Origin: JAJXWB01 sp037044955
Lineage (GTDB): Bacteria; Pseudomonadota; Alphaproteobacteria; Rhizobiales; Beijerinckiaceae
Direction: 5' to 3'
DNA length: 64,000 nt
Assembly (NCBI GenBank): GCA_037044955.1
Contig: JBAOHX010000002.1
Location: forward strand, 434,001 to 498,000
Below the pieces are notes generated by a model. That model saw nothing but the letters and a program-made list of their open reading frames with translations. It did not search any database and was not told the DNA's origin. Numbering within the stretch: position 1 is the first letter of the stretch; each line of letters starts with the position of its first letter. Below are positions 55,173 through 62,840 of this stretch, one piece after another. A program made the translations under genes and the position numbers.

Positions 55173-56938
55173 ACCGCTTCTCCCAGATAGGCTTCGCGCA
55201 CGCGCGGGTTGTCGCGCACGATGCGCGGCGGCCCTTCGGCGATCTTCACGCCGAAGTCGAGCACGACAATGCGGTCGGCGAGGCTCATGACGAAATCCAT
55301 GTCGTGTTCGACCAGCAGGACCGCCATCCCCTGCGCCCGCAACTCGCGCAAAAGGCCTGCCAGGGCGCGCTTTTCGGCGACACGCAGGCCGGCGGCGGGC
55401 TCGTCGAGCAGGAGCGCGACCGGATCCACCATCAAGGCGCGTGCGATCTCGACCAGGCGCATCTGACCGAGCGCGAGGGATCCGGCGGGACGGTCTGCGT
55501 GTTCGGCCAGTCCGATGCGCGCGATCTGGCGGCGCGCTTCGGCGAGCAGCAACGCTTCTTCCGGCCGGTCGAGTCGCGCGACGGCGCGCAACGCGCCGGC
55601 GTGGCCGCGCAGATGGCCGCCGAAGGCGACGTTTTCGACGACGCTCATGTCGGAGAGCAATTGCACGTGCTGGAAGGTGCGCGCGATCCCGAGTTGCGCG
55701 GATTCGCGCGGCGTGGCGTCGGCGCGCACGGCGCCGCGGAACAGGAGTTCGCCGCCGTTGTTCGCCTGCACGCCGGTCAGCAGGTTGAAGGTCGTGCTCT
55801 TGCCCGCGCCGTTCGGCCCGATCAGCGCCAGTATCTCGCCCGCCTTGACATCGAAGCTCACCGCGTTGACCGCCACCAGGCCGCCGAAGCGGCGCGTGAT
55901 GGCGCGCGCCTCGATCAGCGTTTCGCCTCGCTGCGGCATCTCGCGCGTCGGCAGGGCGCGACCCTCCGGCGCGGAGGTTTGCGCGGGCGGCGCGGGCGGG
56001 CCGGCGATCAACGGCCAGAGTCCGCGCGGCGCGGTCTGCAGCACGCCGACGAGAATCGCGCCGAAGACGATAGTCTCGTAATTGCCGGTCGCGCCGACGA
56101 GATGGGGCAGAATATCCTGCAGTTGATCGCGCAGCACGGTGACGCCGGCTGCGCCGAGAATGGCGCCGTAGATGCGGCCGGCGCCGCCGAGCACGGCCAT
56201 GAGCAGATATTCGGTTCCCGCGACGATGCCGAAGGGTCCGGGGCTGACCGATCGCTGGAAATGCGCGTAGAGCCATCCCGCGAGGCCCGCCAATACCGCC
56301 GCATAGACGAACAGCATGAGCTTCAGCCCGGGCGCGCCGGCGCCGAAGGATTCGGCGGTGACGGCGCCGCGCCGCAGGAGACGAATGGCGCGTCCGACGC
56401 GGCTGTCGAGCAGGTTGCGGCTTGCGATCATGGCGAGCGCCAGCGCTACCCACACGACGACGAAGAAGTCGCGCGGCTCGATCAGCGCGTAGGAGCCGAT
56501 GCGCAGAGGCGGAATGCCGGACATGCCGTCATGCGCGCCGAGGCTTTCCGAATTGCCGAACAGATAGAAGAAGGAAATGCCCCAGGCGATCGTGCCGAGC
56601 GGCAGATAATGTCCTGACAGGCGCACGGTGAAAGCGCCGATCAGCAGCGCGACGAAACCGGTCACCGCCAGCGCGATCGGCAGCGTCAGCCAGGGCGAGA
56701 GGCCGAGATGCACGCTGAGCACGGCGCTCGAATAGGCGCCGATGCCGACGAAGGCCGCCTGTCCGAACGACGTCATGCCGCCGACGCCGGTCAGCAGCAC
56801 CAGGCCGAGCGCGACGAGGCTGGCGATGCCGATGTAGTTGAACAGCGTCACCCAATAGGCCGGCATGAGCCCGGTGAACGGCGCCGCGAGGATAGCGAGC
56901 GCGGCGATCGCAGGCAGGGCGCGTCGCAGGGCCGTCAT
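55169..56938 (-). CDS. LivM-LivG fusion: ABC permease joined to ATP-binding protein
   Basis: 589 residues. Residues 1 to about 310 form the LivM permease (multiple helices; SFGQAAFVGIGAYSSAVL and GTEYLLMAVLGGAGRIYGAI motifs). A Pro/Ala linker of about 25 residues leads to a LivG ATPase with Walker A GPNGAGKSTTFNLLTG, signature-like LALGQMRLVEIARAL, Walker B ALLLDEPAAGL and LLVEHDMDFV. The frame runs straight through, with no break. LivM-LivG fusions are known from other proteobacteria. ATG 56938 overlaps the LivH stop. Confidence 0.88.
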   Translation of the reverse strand: MTALRRALPAIAALAILAAPFTGLMPAYWVTLFNYIGIASLVALGLVLLTGVGGMTSFGQAAFVGIGAYSSAVLSVHLGLSPWLTLPIALAVTGFVALLIGAFTVRLSGHYLPLGTIAWGISFFYLFGNSESLGAHDGMSGIPPLRIGSYALIEPRDFFVVVWVALALAMIASRNLLDSRVGRAIRLLRRGAVTAESFGAGAPGLKLMLFVYAAVLAGLAGWLYAHFQRSVSPGPFGIVAGTEYLLMAVLGGAGRIYGAILGAAGVTVLRDQLQDILPHLVGATGNYETIVFGAILVGVLQTAPRGLWPLIAGPPAPPAQTSAPEGRALPTREMPQRGETLIEARAITRRFGGLVAVNAVSFDVKAGEILALIGPNGAGKSTTFNLLTGVQANNGGELLFRGAVRADATPRESAQLGIARTFQHVQLLSDMSVVENVAFGGHLRGHAGALRAVARLDRPEEALLLAEARRQIARIGLAEHADRPAGSLALGQMRLVEIARALMVDPVALLLDEPAAGLRVAEKRALAGLLRELRAQGMAVLLVEHDMDFVMSLADRIVVLDFGVKIAEGPPRIVRDNPRVREAYLGEAV

Positions 56939-57975
56939 TCCTCTTCTTCCTCGACATGGCCGACGGCGAGGGAGCGCCAGATCAACACCGGGATGATGGC
57001 GGAGAAGACGATCGCCTCCTTGTAGGCGCTCGCCCAGAACGACGAGAAGGCCTCGAGCAATGCGACGCCGAGCGAGGCGAGGCCGGCCAGCGGATAGCTC
57101 GCGAGCCCCGCGATGATGGCGGCGACGAAGCCCTTGAGGCCGATGAGGAAGCCGCTGTCGTAGTAGATGGTGGAGAGCGCGCCGACGAGCACGCCGGAAA
57201 CGGCGCCGATCAGCGCCGCGACGCCGAAGGCGATGCGCCCTGCCAACGATGTCGAAACGCCGACGAGCCGCGCGCCGAGCCGGTTGGAGGCGCAGGCGCG
57301 CAACGCCTTGCCGAACAGGGTTGCGCGAAAGAACCAGCCGAGCGCGACGAGCAGCACGATGGTGGTGACGATCACGCCGACGCTCTGTCCGGTGACGAGC
57401 AAATCGCCGAGCGAAAAATTCTGGTCGATCAGCGCCGGCGTGCGCACGCCTTCCGGCCCGAAGAAGGCGAGACCGAGACCGGTCAGCGAGAAGTGGACGC
57501 CGAAAGCCGCGATGAGCAGCACGAGAACGCTCGCTTCCGCCAGCGGCTCGAAGGCGATGCGGTAGATCATCGGACCCATCGGCGCGATGAGGGCGATGGT
57601 GAGAAGCACATCCGCGGCGAGGCCGAGCCGCAACGGCGCAAGCGTTCGAACGATCAGCGCCAGAGCCAGCGGCAGGCCGATGTTCGCCAATCCCGCCGTC
57701 GCATACTGGCGCGCGCCGAATTCGCGACGGCCGCGCCACGCCACAGTGAGGAAGGCGAGGACGCCGAGCGCCGCAAGAAGCCAGACGGTGGAAGGCGTGC
57801 GTCCTGCCTGCAGGGCGGCGAGCGTCAATGCGGAGAAAGCCACGAACTCGCCCTGCGGGACGAGGATCACCCGCGTGACGGCGAACACGAGAAGCAGGGC
57901 GACCGCGACCAGCGCATAGATCGCGCCGTTGATCGTCGCATCCTGCACGAGGAAAAGGGCTATCGTGGAATCCAA
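56935..57975 (-). CDS. livH: LivH-type ABC transporter permease
   Basis: 346 residues, about eight membrane helices (GAIYALVAVALLLVFAVTRVI; LIGLKGFVAAIIAGLASYPLAG is the conserved LivH segment). First gene of the four-gene minus-strand transporter operon. The frame has no ATG at the N-terminus; TTG 57975 with GGAG five bases upstream is the start (an ATG at 57980 is in another frame and hits a stop). Partners: LivM-LivG fusion, LivF, LivK. Confidence 0.86.
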   Translation of the reverse strand: MDSTIALFLVQDATINGAIYALVAVALLLVFAVTRVILVPQGEFVAFSALTLAALQAGRTPSTVWLLAALGVLAFLTVAWRGRREFGARQYATAGLANIGLPLALALIVRTLAPLRLGLAADVLLTIALIAPMGPMIYRIAFEPLAEASVLVLLIAAFGVHFSLTGLGLAFFGPEGVRTPALIDQNFSLGDLLVTGQSVGVIVTTIVLLVALGWFFRATLFGKALRACASNRLGARLVGVSTSLAGRIAFGVAALIGAVSGVLVGALSTIYYDSGFLIGLKGFVAAIIAGLASYPLAGLASLGVALLEAFSSFWASAYKEAIVFSAIIPVLIWRSLAVGHVEEEEE

Positions 57976-58189
57976 GACATCTCCCGACTATCGCGGCGTC
58001 GACTCGACAGGAAGGTCGGCGGACGAACGCGTTGCGTCATTGAGCTTGCGCTTTGGTTTCCCTGCAAGATGAATTTTCTTTGTGCGCTGCGGTAGCAGGG
58101 CTCGCGGTCATGCGGTTCCTCCGGAGCGGGCAGCCTTCGACGTTTGTCGCCGTTCTCGCGGCAGCCCGACGTCAACTATGCAGCTTATT

Positions 58190-58217
58190 GTTGACATTGC
58201 AACGTTGCTGAGCCAAC
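58190..58217. promoter_or_regulatory. Hyphenated 28-bp palindrome overlapping a -35 box (candidate MarR operator)
   Basis: A perfect 10-bp palindrome GCAACGTTGC (58199-58208) is flanked at equal distance by GTTG (58190-58193) and CAAC (58214-58217), all centred on 58203.5. TTGACA (58191-58196) overlaps the left arm. It lies 40 bases upstream of the MarR start and in the divergent region shared with the Liv-type operon, so binding there could repress either side. No strong -10 box follows. Confidence 0.5.
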
Positions 58218-58256
58218 TTTATTGGACGGGCGGTTTCGCGCCGGTCGACGGAGGCG

Positions 58257-58802
58257 TTGTTGCAGAGGCGGCAAGCAAAGAGCGTGGTCGTTCAGCCGGG
58301 CGCTGCAGCCGTCAGCGCGAAGGTCGGCCGCGACGCGCGCTCCTCCTCGAAGGCGCTGGACCTCGAGAACCACGCCAGCGCCTATCTGACCTGGATCGCC
58401 AACAAGATTTCGGGCAGCGCGTCGAAAATCTATCGCAACCGCTTCGGCGTCGGCATCGCCGACTGGCGCATCATGGCGCTGCTGGCGGTGGAGCCGTGGA
58501 TTCCGGCGACCCGCATTTCCGAAGTGATCGGTTTCGACAAGACGGTCATCAGCCGCAGCGTCGCTTTCCTGCAGGAACGCGGACTCGTGGAAACGCGCTT
58601 TCGCGACAACAACTTCCGTCGCCAGTTCATCGCGCTGACAAAGAAGGGCGTGGGGCTGCACGACGAGATCGTCGACATAGCGCGCGACCGCGAAGAATTT
58701 CTGCTGGCCGACCTCAGTGCGCAGGACCGGCGCGCCTTGATGCGGCTGCTCGCCAAGATCCACACGCGCGCCTCCCTTCTCGCCAAGGCCGGCGAGACAT
58801 GA
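58257..58802 (+). CDS. MarR-family transcriptional regulator
   Basis: About 181 residues. The winged helix is seen in ATRISEVIGFDKTVISRSVAF, LQERGLVETRFRDNN, RRQFIALTKKG, with dimerisation helices on both sides (NHASAYLTWIANKISGSAS; DRRALMRLLAKIHTRA). Start is unclear: TTG 58257, TTG 58260 and GTG 58284 are in frame, none with a clear ribosome site. Its stop overlaps the ATG of the reductase gene (58799), so it heads the demethylation operon and is a likely local repressor, perhaps responding to an aromatic or methylated ligand. Confidence 0.82.
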   Translation: MLQRRQAKSVVVQPGAAAVSAKVGRDARSSSKALDLENHASAYLTWIANKISGSASKIYRNRFGVGIADWRIMALLAVEPWIPATRISEVIGFDKTVISRSVAFLQERGLVETRFRDNNFRRQFIALTKKGVGLHDEIVDIARDREEFLLADLSAQDRRALMRLLAKIHTRASLLAKAGET

Positions 58803-60181
58803 GGGCCGTCCGGCAGTGGTGCGTCAGGCACGCCGCCGGACTCGAAAGGCTCTATGAAGCCTTCGCCAGATTGGCGCCGCTCTTGAAACCATTGGCTACA
58901 ATTGTCGGATCGCAACGTGCGGAGCGCCTTCTGTCGCCGATCGAGCGCGGCGCGAAGGGCCTGATGTTCGACTGCCGCATGTGCGGAACCTGCGTTCTGC
59001 GCGACACCGGCATGGCCTGTCCGACCAATTGCGGCAAGGCGATGCGCAACGGTCCCTGCGGCGGCGTGCGCGCCGACGGCGGTTGCGAGGTGGACCCTGC
59101 CATGCGCTGCGTCTGGCTCGAAGCGCGGGACGGGATGCGCCTGATACCGCCCCGCGCCGGCGGCGCCCGGACCAGCCTGCCGCCGATCGATTTCTCGCGG
59201 CAGGATCGCTCGTCATGGATCAAGGTGATCGAGGGCGCGCCGGAGTCTCGTCAGTCGCCGGCGCCGCCGCCGCGCGAACGGCCGACGCACGCCTTCGAGG
59301 CCGCGTGTCGTTCGGGGCGTTTCGTCACGACCGTCGAGATCGCGCCGCCCGACTCCGCCGACCCCGCTGCGCTGCTTGCGCGGGCCGAAAAATTCGCCGG
59401 CCTCGTCGACGCCGTGAACATCACCGACGGCGCGGGCGGCAATTGCCACATGTCGAGCGCGGCGGCGGCCGCCGTCCTCGCCGCGAAGGGTTATGCGCCC
59501 GTCTGCCAGGTCGCCTGCCGCGACCGCAATCGCATCGCTGTGCAGGGCGACATTCTCGGGGCCGCCGCGCTCGGCGTGCGCAACATCCTGTGCCTGACCG
59601 GCGACGACGTGAGCCAGGGCGACCATCCGCAGGCCAAGGCGGTCTTCGATCTCGACGCCGTCAACCTGCTGCGCATTGCCCGCGACATGCGGGACAAGGG
59701 CGAATTTGCATCCGGCCGGAAGCTGGAGACGCCTCCCGATCTCTTTCTGGGCGCGACCGCCAATCCTTTCGCGCCGCCCTACGAGGACAGGATCGACAAT
59801 CTCGAGCGCAAGATCGAGGCCGGCGCGCAATTCATCCAGACGCAATTCTGCTTCGACCTCGACCTGTTGCGCCGCTTCATGGACGCCGCCGGCCGGCGCA
59901 ATTTGCACAAGCGCGCGCACATCATCGTCGGCGTCGGCACTTTGAGCAGCGTCAAAGCGCTGCGCTGGATGGCGCATCATGTTCCCGGAGTGCACATTCC
60001 GGAATCCGTCCTCGTCCGCATCGCCAATGCCGACGATCAGAAGGCGGAAGGGCTCGCCATCCTGGTGGAAACAATCCGCGCGCTGCGCGGGATCGAAGGC
60101 GTCGCGGGCGTCCACCTGATGGGACACCGCAACGAGACGACGCTGGCGGAGGCGATCGAGCGATCGGGCGTGCGCGCATGA
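58799..60181 (+). CDS. MetV-MetF fusion: methylenetetrahydrofolate reductase with N-terminal zinc/Cys domain
   Basis: 460 residues. Residues about 30-110 hold a Cys cluster (C59, C62, C65, C74, C78, C87; CRMCGTCVLRDTGMACP, NGPCGGVRADG) that matches the MTHFR C-terminal/MetV zinc domain of acetogens, here placed first. A Pro-rich linker (about 145-165) leads to a TIM-barrel MetF domain (FVTTVEIAPPDSADP; GVRNILCLTGDDVSQGDHP; AGAQFIQTQFCFDLD). With the following corrinoid genes the likely direction is oxidation of methyl-THF to methylene-THF during methyl-group catabolism (inference). ATG overlaps the MarR stop. Confidence 0.82.
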   Translation: MRAVRQWCVRHAAGLERLYEAFARLAPLLKPLATIVGSQRAERLLSPIERGAKGLMFDCRMCGTCVLRDTGMACPTNCGKAMRNGPCGGVRADGGCEVDPAMRCVWLEARDGMRLIPPRAGGARTSLPPIDFSRQDRSSWIKVIEGAPESRQSPAPPPRERPTHAFEAACRSGRFVTTVEIAPPDSADPAALLARAEKFAGLVDAVNITDGAGGNCHMSSAAAAAVLAAKGYAPVCQVACRDRNRIAVQGDILGAAALGVRNILCLTGDDVSQGDHPQAKAVFDLDAVNLLRIARDMRDKGEFASGRKLETPPDLFLGATANPFAPPYEDRIDNLERKIEAGAQFIQTQFCFDLDLLRRFMDAAGRRNLHKRAHIIVGVGTLSSVKALRWMAHHVPGVHIPESVLVRIANADDQKAEGLAILVETIRALRGIEGVAGVHLMGHRNETTLAEAIERSGVRA

Positions 60182-60220
60182 GACGCGCGGCAAAGCAAGA
60201 ATTTTAGTCGGGAGGAGTTG

Positions 60221-60883
60221 ATGAGCGAAATGACGGAACAGGAAGCCCGCCTCGTCGGCCATCTGGCCGAGATGGAAGAGGACGAGGGCGTCGAACTCGC
60301 CAAGAAGATGCTGCTGGAAGAAGGCGCTGACCCGCTGCGCGTTCTCGAACTCTGCCGCGCGGCGATGGACATCGTCGGCAAGAAGTTCGAGGACGGCGAA
60401 TACTTCCTGCCCGAACTGGTTCTGGCCGGCGAAATGCTCGACACGATCGGCGCCATCGCCAAGCCGCTCATCAAGAACGCGCCGGGCGAGGAGCCGCGCA
60501 AGCTCGGCAAGGTGCTGATCGGCACCGTGCACGGCGACCTGCACGACATCGGCAAGAACATCGTCAGCTTCATGCTCGACATCAACGGCTTCGAGGTGAA
60601 GGACATCGGCATCGACGTGCCGGCCGCGACCTTCGTGTCCGAGATCGAGACGTACAAGCCCGACGTCGTCGGCCTGTCGGGTTTCCTCACGCTGGCCTTC
60701 GACTCGATGAAGGAGACGATCTCCGTCATCGACCAGGCGGGCCTGCGTAGCGACGTGAAGATCATGATCGGCGGCGGTCAGATCGACGAGACGGTGCGCG
60801 CCTATACCGGCGCCGACGCGTTCGGCGTCAATGCGGTGGAAGCCGTCACCTTGTGCAAGAGCTGGATGGGAGTGAACGCATGA
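60221..60883 (+). CDS. Corrinoid (B12)-binding methyltransferase protein
   Basis: 220 residues: an N-terminal four-helix cap (DEGVELAKKMLLEEGADPLR; DGEYFLPELVLAGEML) and a cobalamin-binding Rossmann domain with D-x-H-x-x-G (D106, H108, G111 in GTVHGDLHDIGKN), plus VVGLSGFLTLAF and MIGGGQ. His108 should be the lower cobalt ligand. Proteins of this kind (MtaC, MttC, MtvC) carry the methyl group between two methyltransferases. GGAGGAG precedes ATG 60221; the stop overlaps the next ATG. Confidence 0.9.
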   Translation: MSEMTEQEARLVGHLAEMEEDEGVELAKKMLLEEGADPLRVLELCRAAMDIVGKKFEDGEYFLPELVLAGEMLDTIGAIAKPLIKNAPGEEPRKLGKVLIGTVHGDLHDIGKNIVSFMLDINGFEVKDIGIDVPAATFVSEIETYKPDVVGLSGFLTLAFDSMKETISVIDQAGLRSDVKIMIGGGQIDETVRAYTGADAFGVNAVEAVTLCKSWMGVNA

Positions 60884-62145
60884 GCGCGCTTGCCGAAAAG
60901 TCCGTCGACGCCAAGGCCGCCTACGACGCGCGCTGGAAGCGGGTCATGGATTGCGTGGAATTGCGCACGCCCGACCGCATGCCGGTCACGCTGTTCGGCA
61001 CGTTCTGGCTCGCGAAATATGCGGGCGTGTCGTACCGGCAGTTGATGTACGACGCCGACGCGACGGCGCAGATCGCCGAACGCGCCGTGCTCGACCTCGA
61101 TCCCGATACGGTCAGTCCGCTGGTGCTGCAGACGGCGATGGGCCCGACGCTGGACGCGACAGGCTACAAGCAATTGCAATGGCCGGGAAATGGCGTGGGC
61201 GACAACCAGCCGTACCAGTATCTCGACCGCGAATATATGAAGCCCGAGGAATACGACGACTTCCTGTTCGATCCGACCGGCTATTATCTGCGCGTCTATC
61301 TGCCGCGCATCATGGGCGCCTTCGAAGGCTTCTCGGAATTTCCCCACATCGCCGGCGGCTTCTATTTTCGCCTGTTCGGCAACATCAGGGGCTTTCTCAA
61401 GCCGGCGCTGCAGAAGTCGTGGGCCGACGTGCAGAAAGCGGCGGCGGCGAGCCAGGACCTTGCCGACAGGAACGGCCGTTTCATCGCGCGCATGGCCGCT
61501 CTCGGCTATCCCATGGGCAATATCGCCACGACCGGCGCGCCGTTCGACGTGCTCGGCGACTATTTCCGAGGCGCGCGCGGCGTACTCACGGACATGCGCC
61601 GGCGCGGCGACAAGCTGCTCGAAGCCTGCGACAAGATGCGGCGGCTGCTCGTCAGCCAGGTTGTGCCGGCGGCGAAGGCGTCCGGAAATCCAGTGGTGTT
61701 CATCCCGCTGCATTGGGCGCCCGACGCCTTCATGTCGCAGGATCAGTTCAAGACCTATTGGTGGCCTTCCTTCCGGCAGATGATGCTCGATCTCATCGCC
61801 GAGGGCCTGATCCCCATGCCCATGTGGGAATCGGACTGCACCAAGCGGCTGGAGATCATCAAGGACATACCGGCCGGCAAGGCGATCTACTGGTTCGAGC
61901 GCGCCGACATCGTCAAGGCGCGCGAGGTTCTCGGCGATGTCGTGGCGTTGCGCGGCAATGTATCGCCCTCGACGCTGACCACGGGAACGCCTGATGATGT
62001 CGACGCCGCGGTGAAATACATCGTCGACAACGTCTGGAACAAGGGCGGCCGCATCATTCTCGACGCGGCCTTCGGCCTTCCCGACGAGACGCCGGTCGAG
62101 AACGTGCGCGCGATGTTCCGGGCGGCGCGAAAATATGCGGGCTGA
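60880..62145 (+). CDS. Uroporphyrinogen decarboxylase-fold methyltransferase
   Basis: 421-residue URO-D-superfamily protein. In corrinoid systems this fold forms Zn-dependent methyltransferases that either demethylate a substrate (O-demethylase component) or move methyl from the corrinoid to an acceptor (MtaA, MtbA, CmuA). Candidate metal ligands are His in FIPLHWAPD and Cys in MWESDCTKRLEI, at the places where the family has its His/Cys ligands, and a later D/E region (ILDAAFGLPDETP). True HemE lacks this context and is near 350 residues. It overlaps both neighbours, so it is tightly coupled to the corrinoid protein. The substrate is unknown. Confidence 0.82.
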   Translation: MSALAEKSVDAKAAYDARWKRVMDCVELRTPDRMPVTLFGTFWLAKYAGVSYRQLMYDADATAQIAERAVLDLDPDTVSPLVLQTAMGPTLDATGYKQLQWPGNGVGDNQPYQYLDREYMKPEEYDDFLFDPTGYYLRVYLPRIMGAFEGFSEFPHIAGGFYFRLFGNIRGFLKPALQKSWADVQKAAAASQDLADRNGRFIARMAALGYPMGNIATTGAPFDVLGDYFRGARGVLTDMRRRGDKLLEACDKMRRLLVSQVVPAAKASGNPVVFIPLHWAPDAFMSQDQFKTYWWPSFRQMMLDLIAEGLIPMPMWESDCTKRLEIIKDIPAGKAIYWFERADIVKAREVLGDVVALRGNVSPSTLTTGTPDDVDAAVKYIVDNVWNKGGRIILDAAFGLPDETPVENVRAMFRAARKYAG

Positions 62146-62830
62146 ACCATCAGGCGCGACGCGCGCCTTCGACGCGCTGAAGGCGATCGCCTCGGTCGAG
62201 CCGACGGGGCTGACCGATGCGCGCCGCAGGTTCCGCGCGGAGGCGATCGCGCTTGCGCGCGCGGAAGGGCTCGGCCGGGCGGAGATGACCTTTGCGGTCG
62301 TCCCGCTCGACGCGCCGGCCTCCGAATTGCTGCGCGCGGGCGGCGAAGCGTTCTTTGCGCCGCGCATGTTGCCTGACTCGGGCGAATTAACGGCGCTTGC
62401 GCTCGGGGTCTGCACGATCGGGCCGGCGCTCGTCGAAAAGGTGCGGGCGCTGTTTGCCGAACGGAGGATGTCGCTCGCGCTCGCGCTCGACACGTTGGGC
62501 AACCAGATGCTTCTGGAAGCCTCGCGTCGCTTGCAGGACCGCATTCTCGCCGATGTGACGAAGCGCGGCCTGACGATGGCCGGAGAATTGCGCGCGGGCG
62601 ATCCCGGTCTGGCGCTCGACGCGCAGCCGGCCGTGCTGCGCCTTGCGGGCGCGGAGCGCATCGGCGTCGCCGCGACGTCCTCGCTTGCGCTGGAGCCGGC
62701 AAAATCGGCCTCCGTCATGTTCGGCGTCGGTCGCGATCTGCCGGTCGCCATGTGGTCGCGCTGCGACGACTGTCGTTCGCGCAAGACCTGCGCGGTCGCG
62801 CTGCGCGCGGCCGCCGCCGCGCCGGTGTGA
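62135..62830 (+). CDS. Methionine synthase activation domain-like protein
   Basis: 231 residues. The mid region (LTALALGVCTIGPALVEKVRALF; LALDTLGNQMLLEASRRLQDRI) follows the pattern of the MetH reactivation domain and its free-standing relatives; the C-terminus carries a Cys cluster (SRCDDCRSRKTC) seen in such proteins beside corrinoid methyltransferases. A role in binding or reactivating the corrinoid protein is likely. ATG 62135 lies inside the end of the URO-D gene (11-base overlap). Confidence 0.65.
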   Translation: MRAEPSGATRAFDALKAIASVEPTGLTDARRRFRAEAIALARAEGLGRAEMTFAVVPLDAPASELLRAGGEAFFAPRMLPDSGELTALALGVCTIGPALVEKVRALFAERRMSLALALDTLGNQMLLEASRRLQDRILADVTKRGLTMAGELRAGDPGLALDAQPAVLRLAGAERIGVAATSSLALEPAKSASVMFGVGRDLPVAMWSRCDDCRSRKTCAVALRAAAAAPV

Positions 62831-62840
62831 GGCGCCCCGC

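Noticed and set aside
60880..62145. HemE (haem biosynthesis uroporphyrinogen decarboxylase)
   Set aside because: Length of 421, Cys/His ligand candidates and tight coupling to a corrinoid protein and reactivator indicate a methyltransferase of the same fold.
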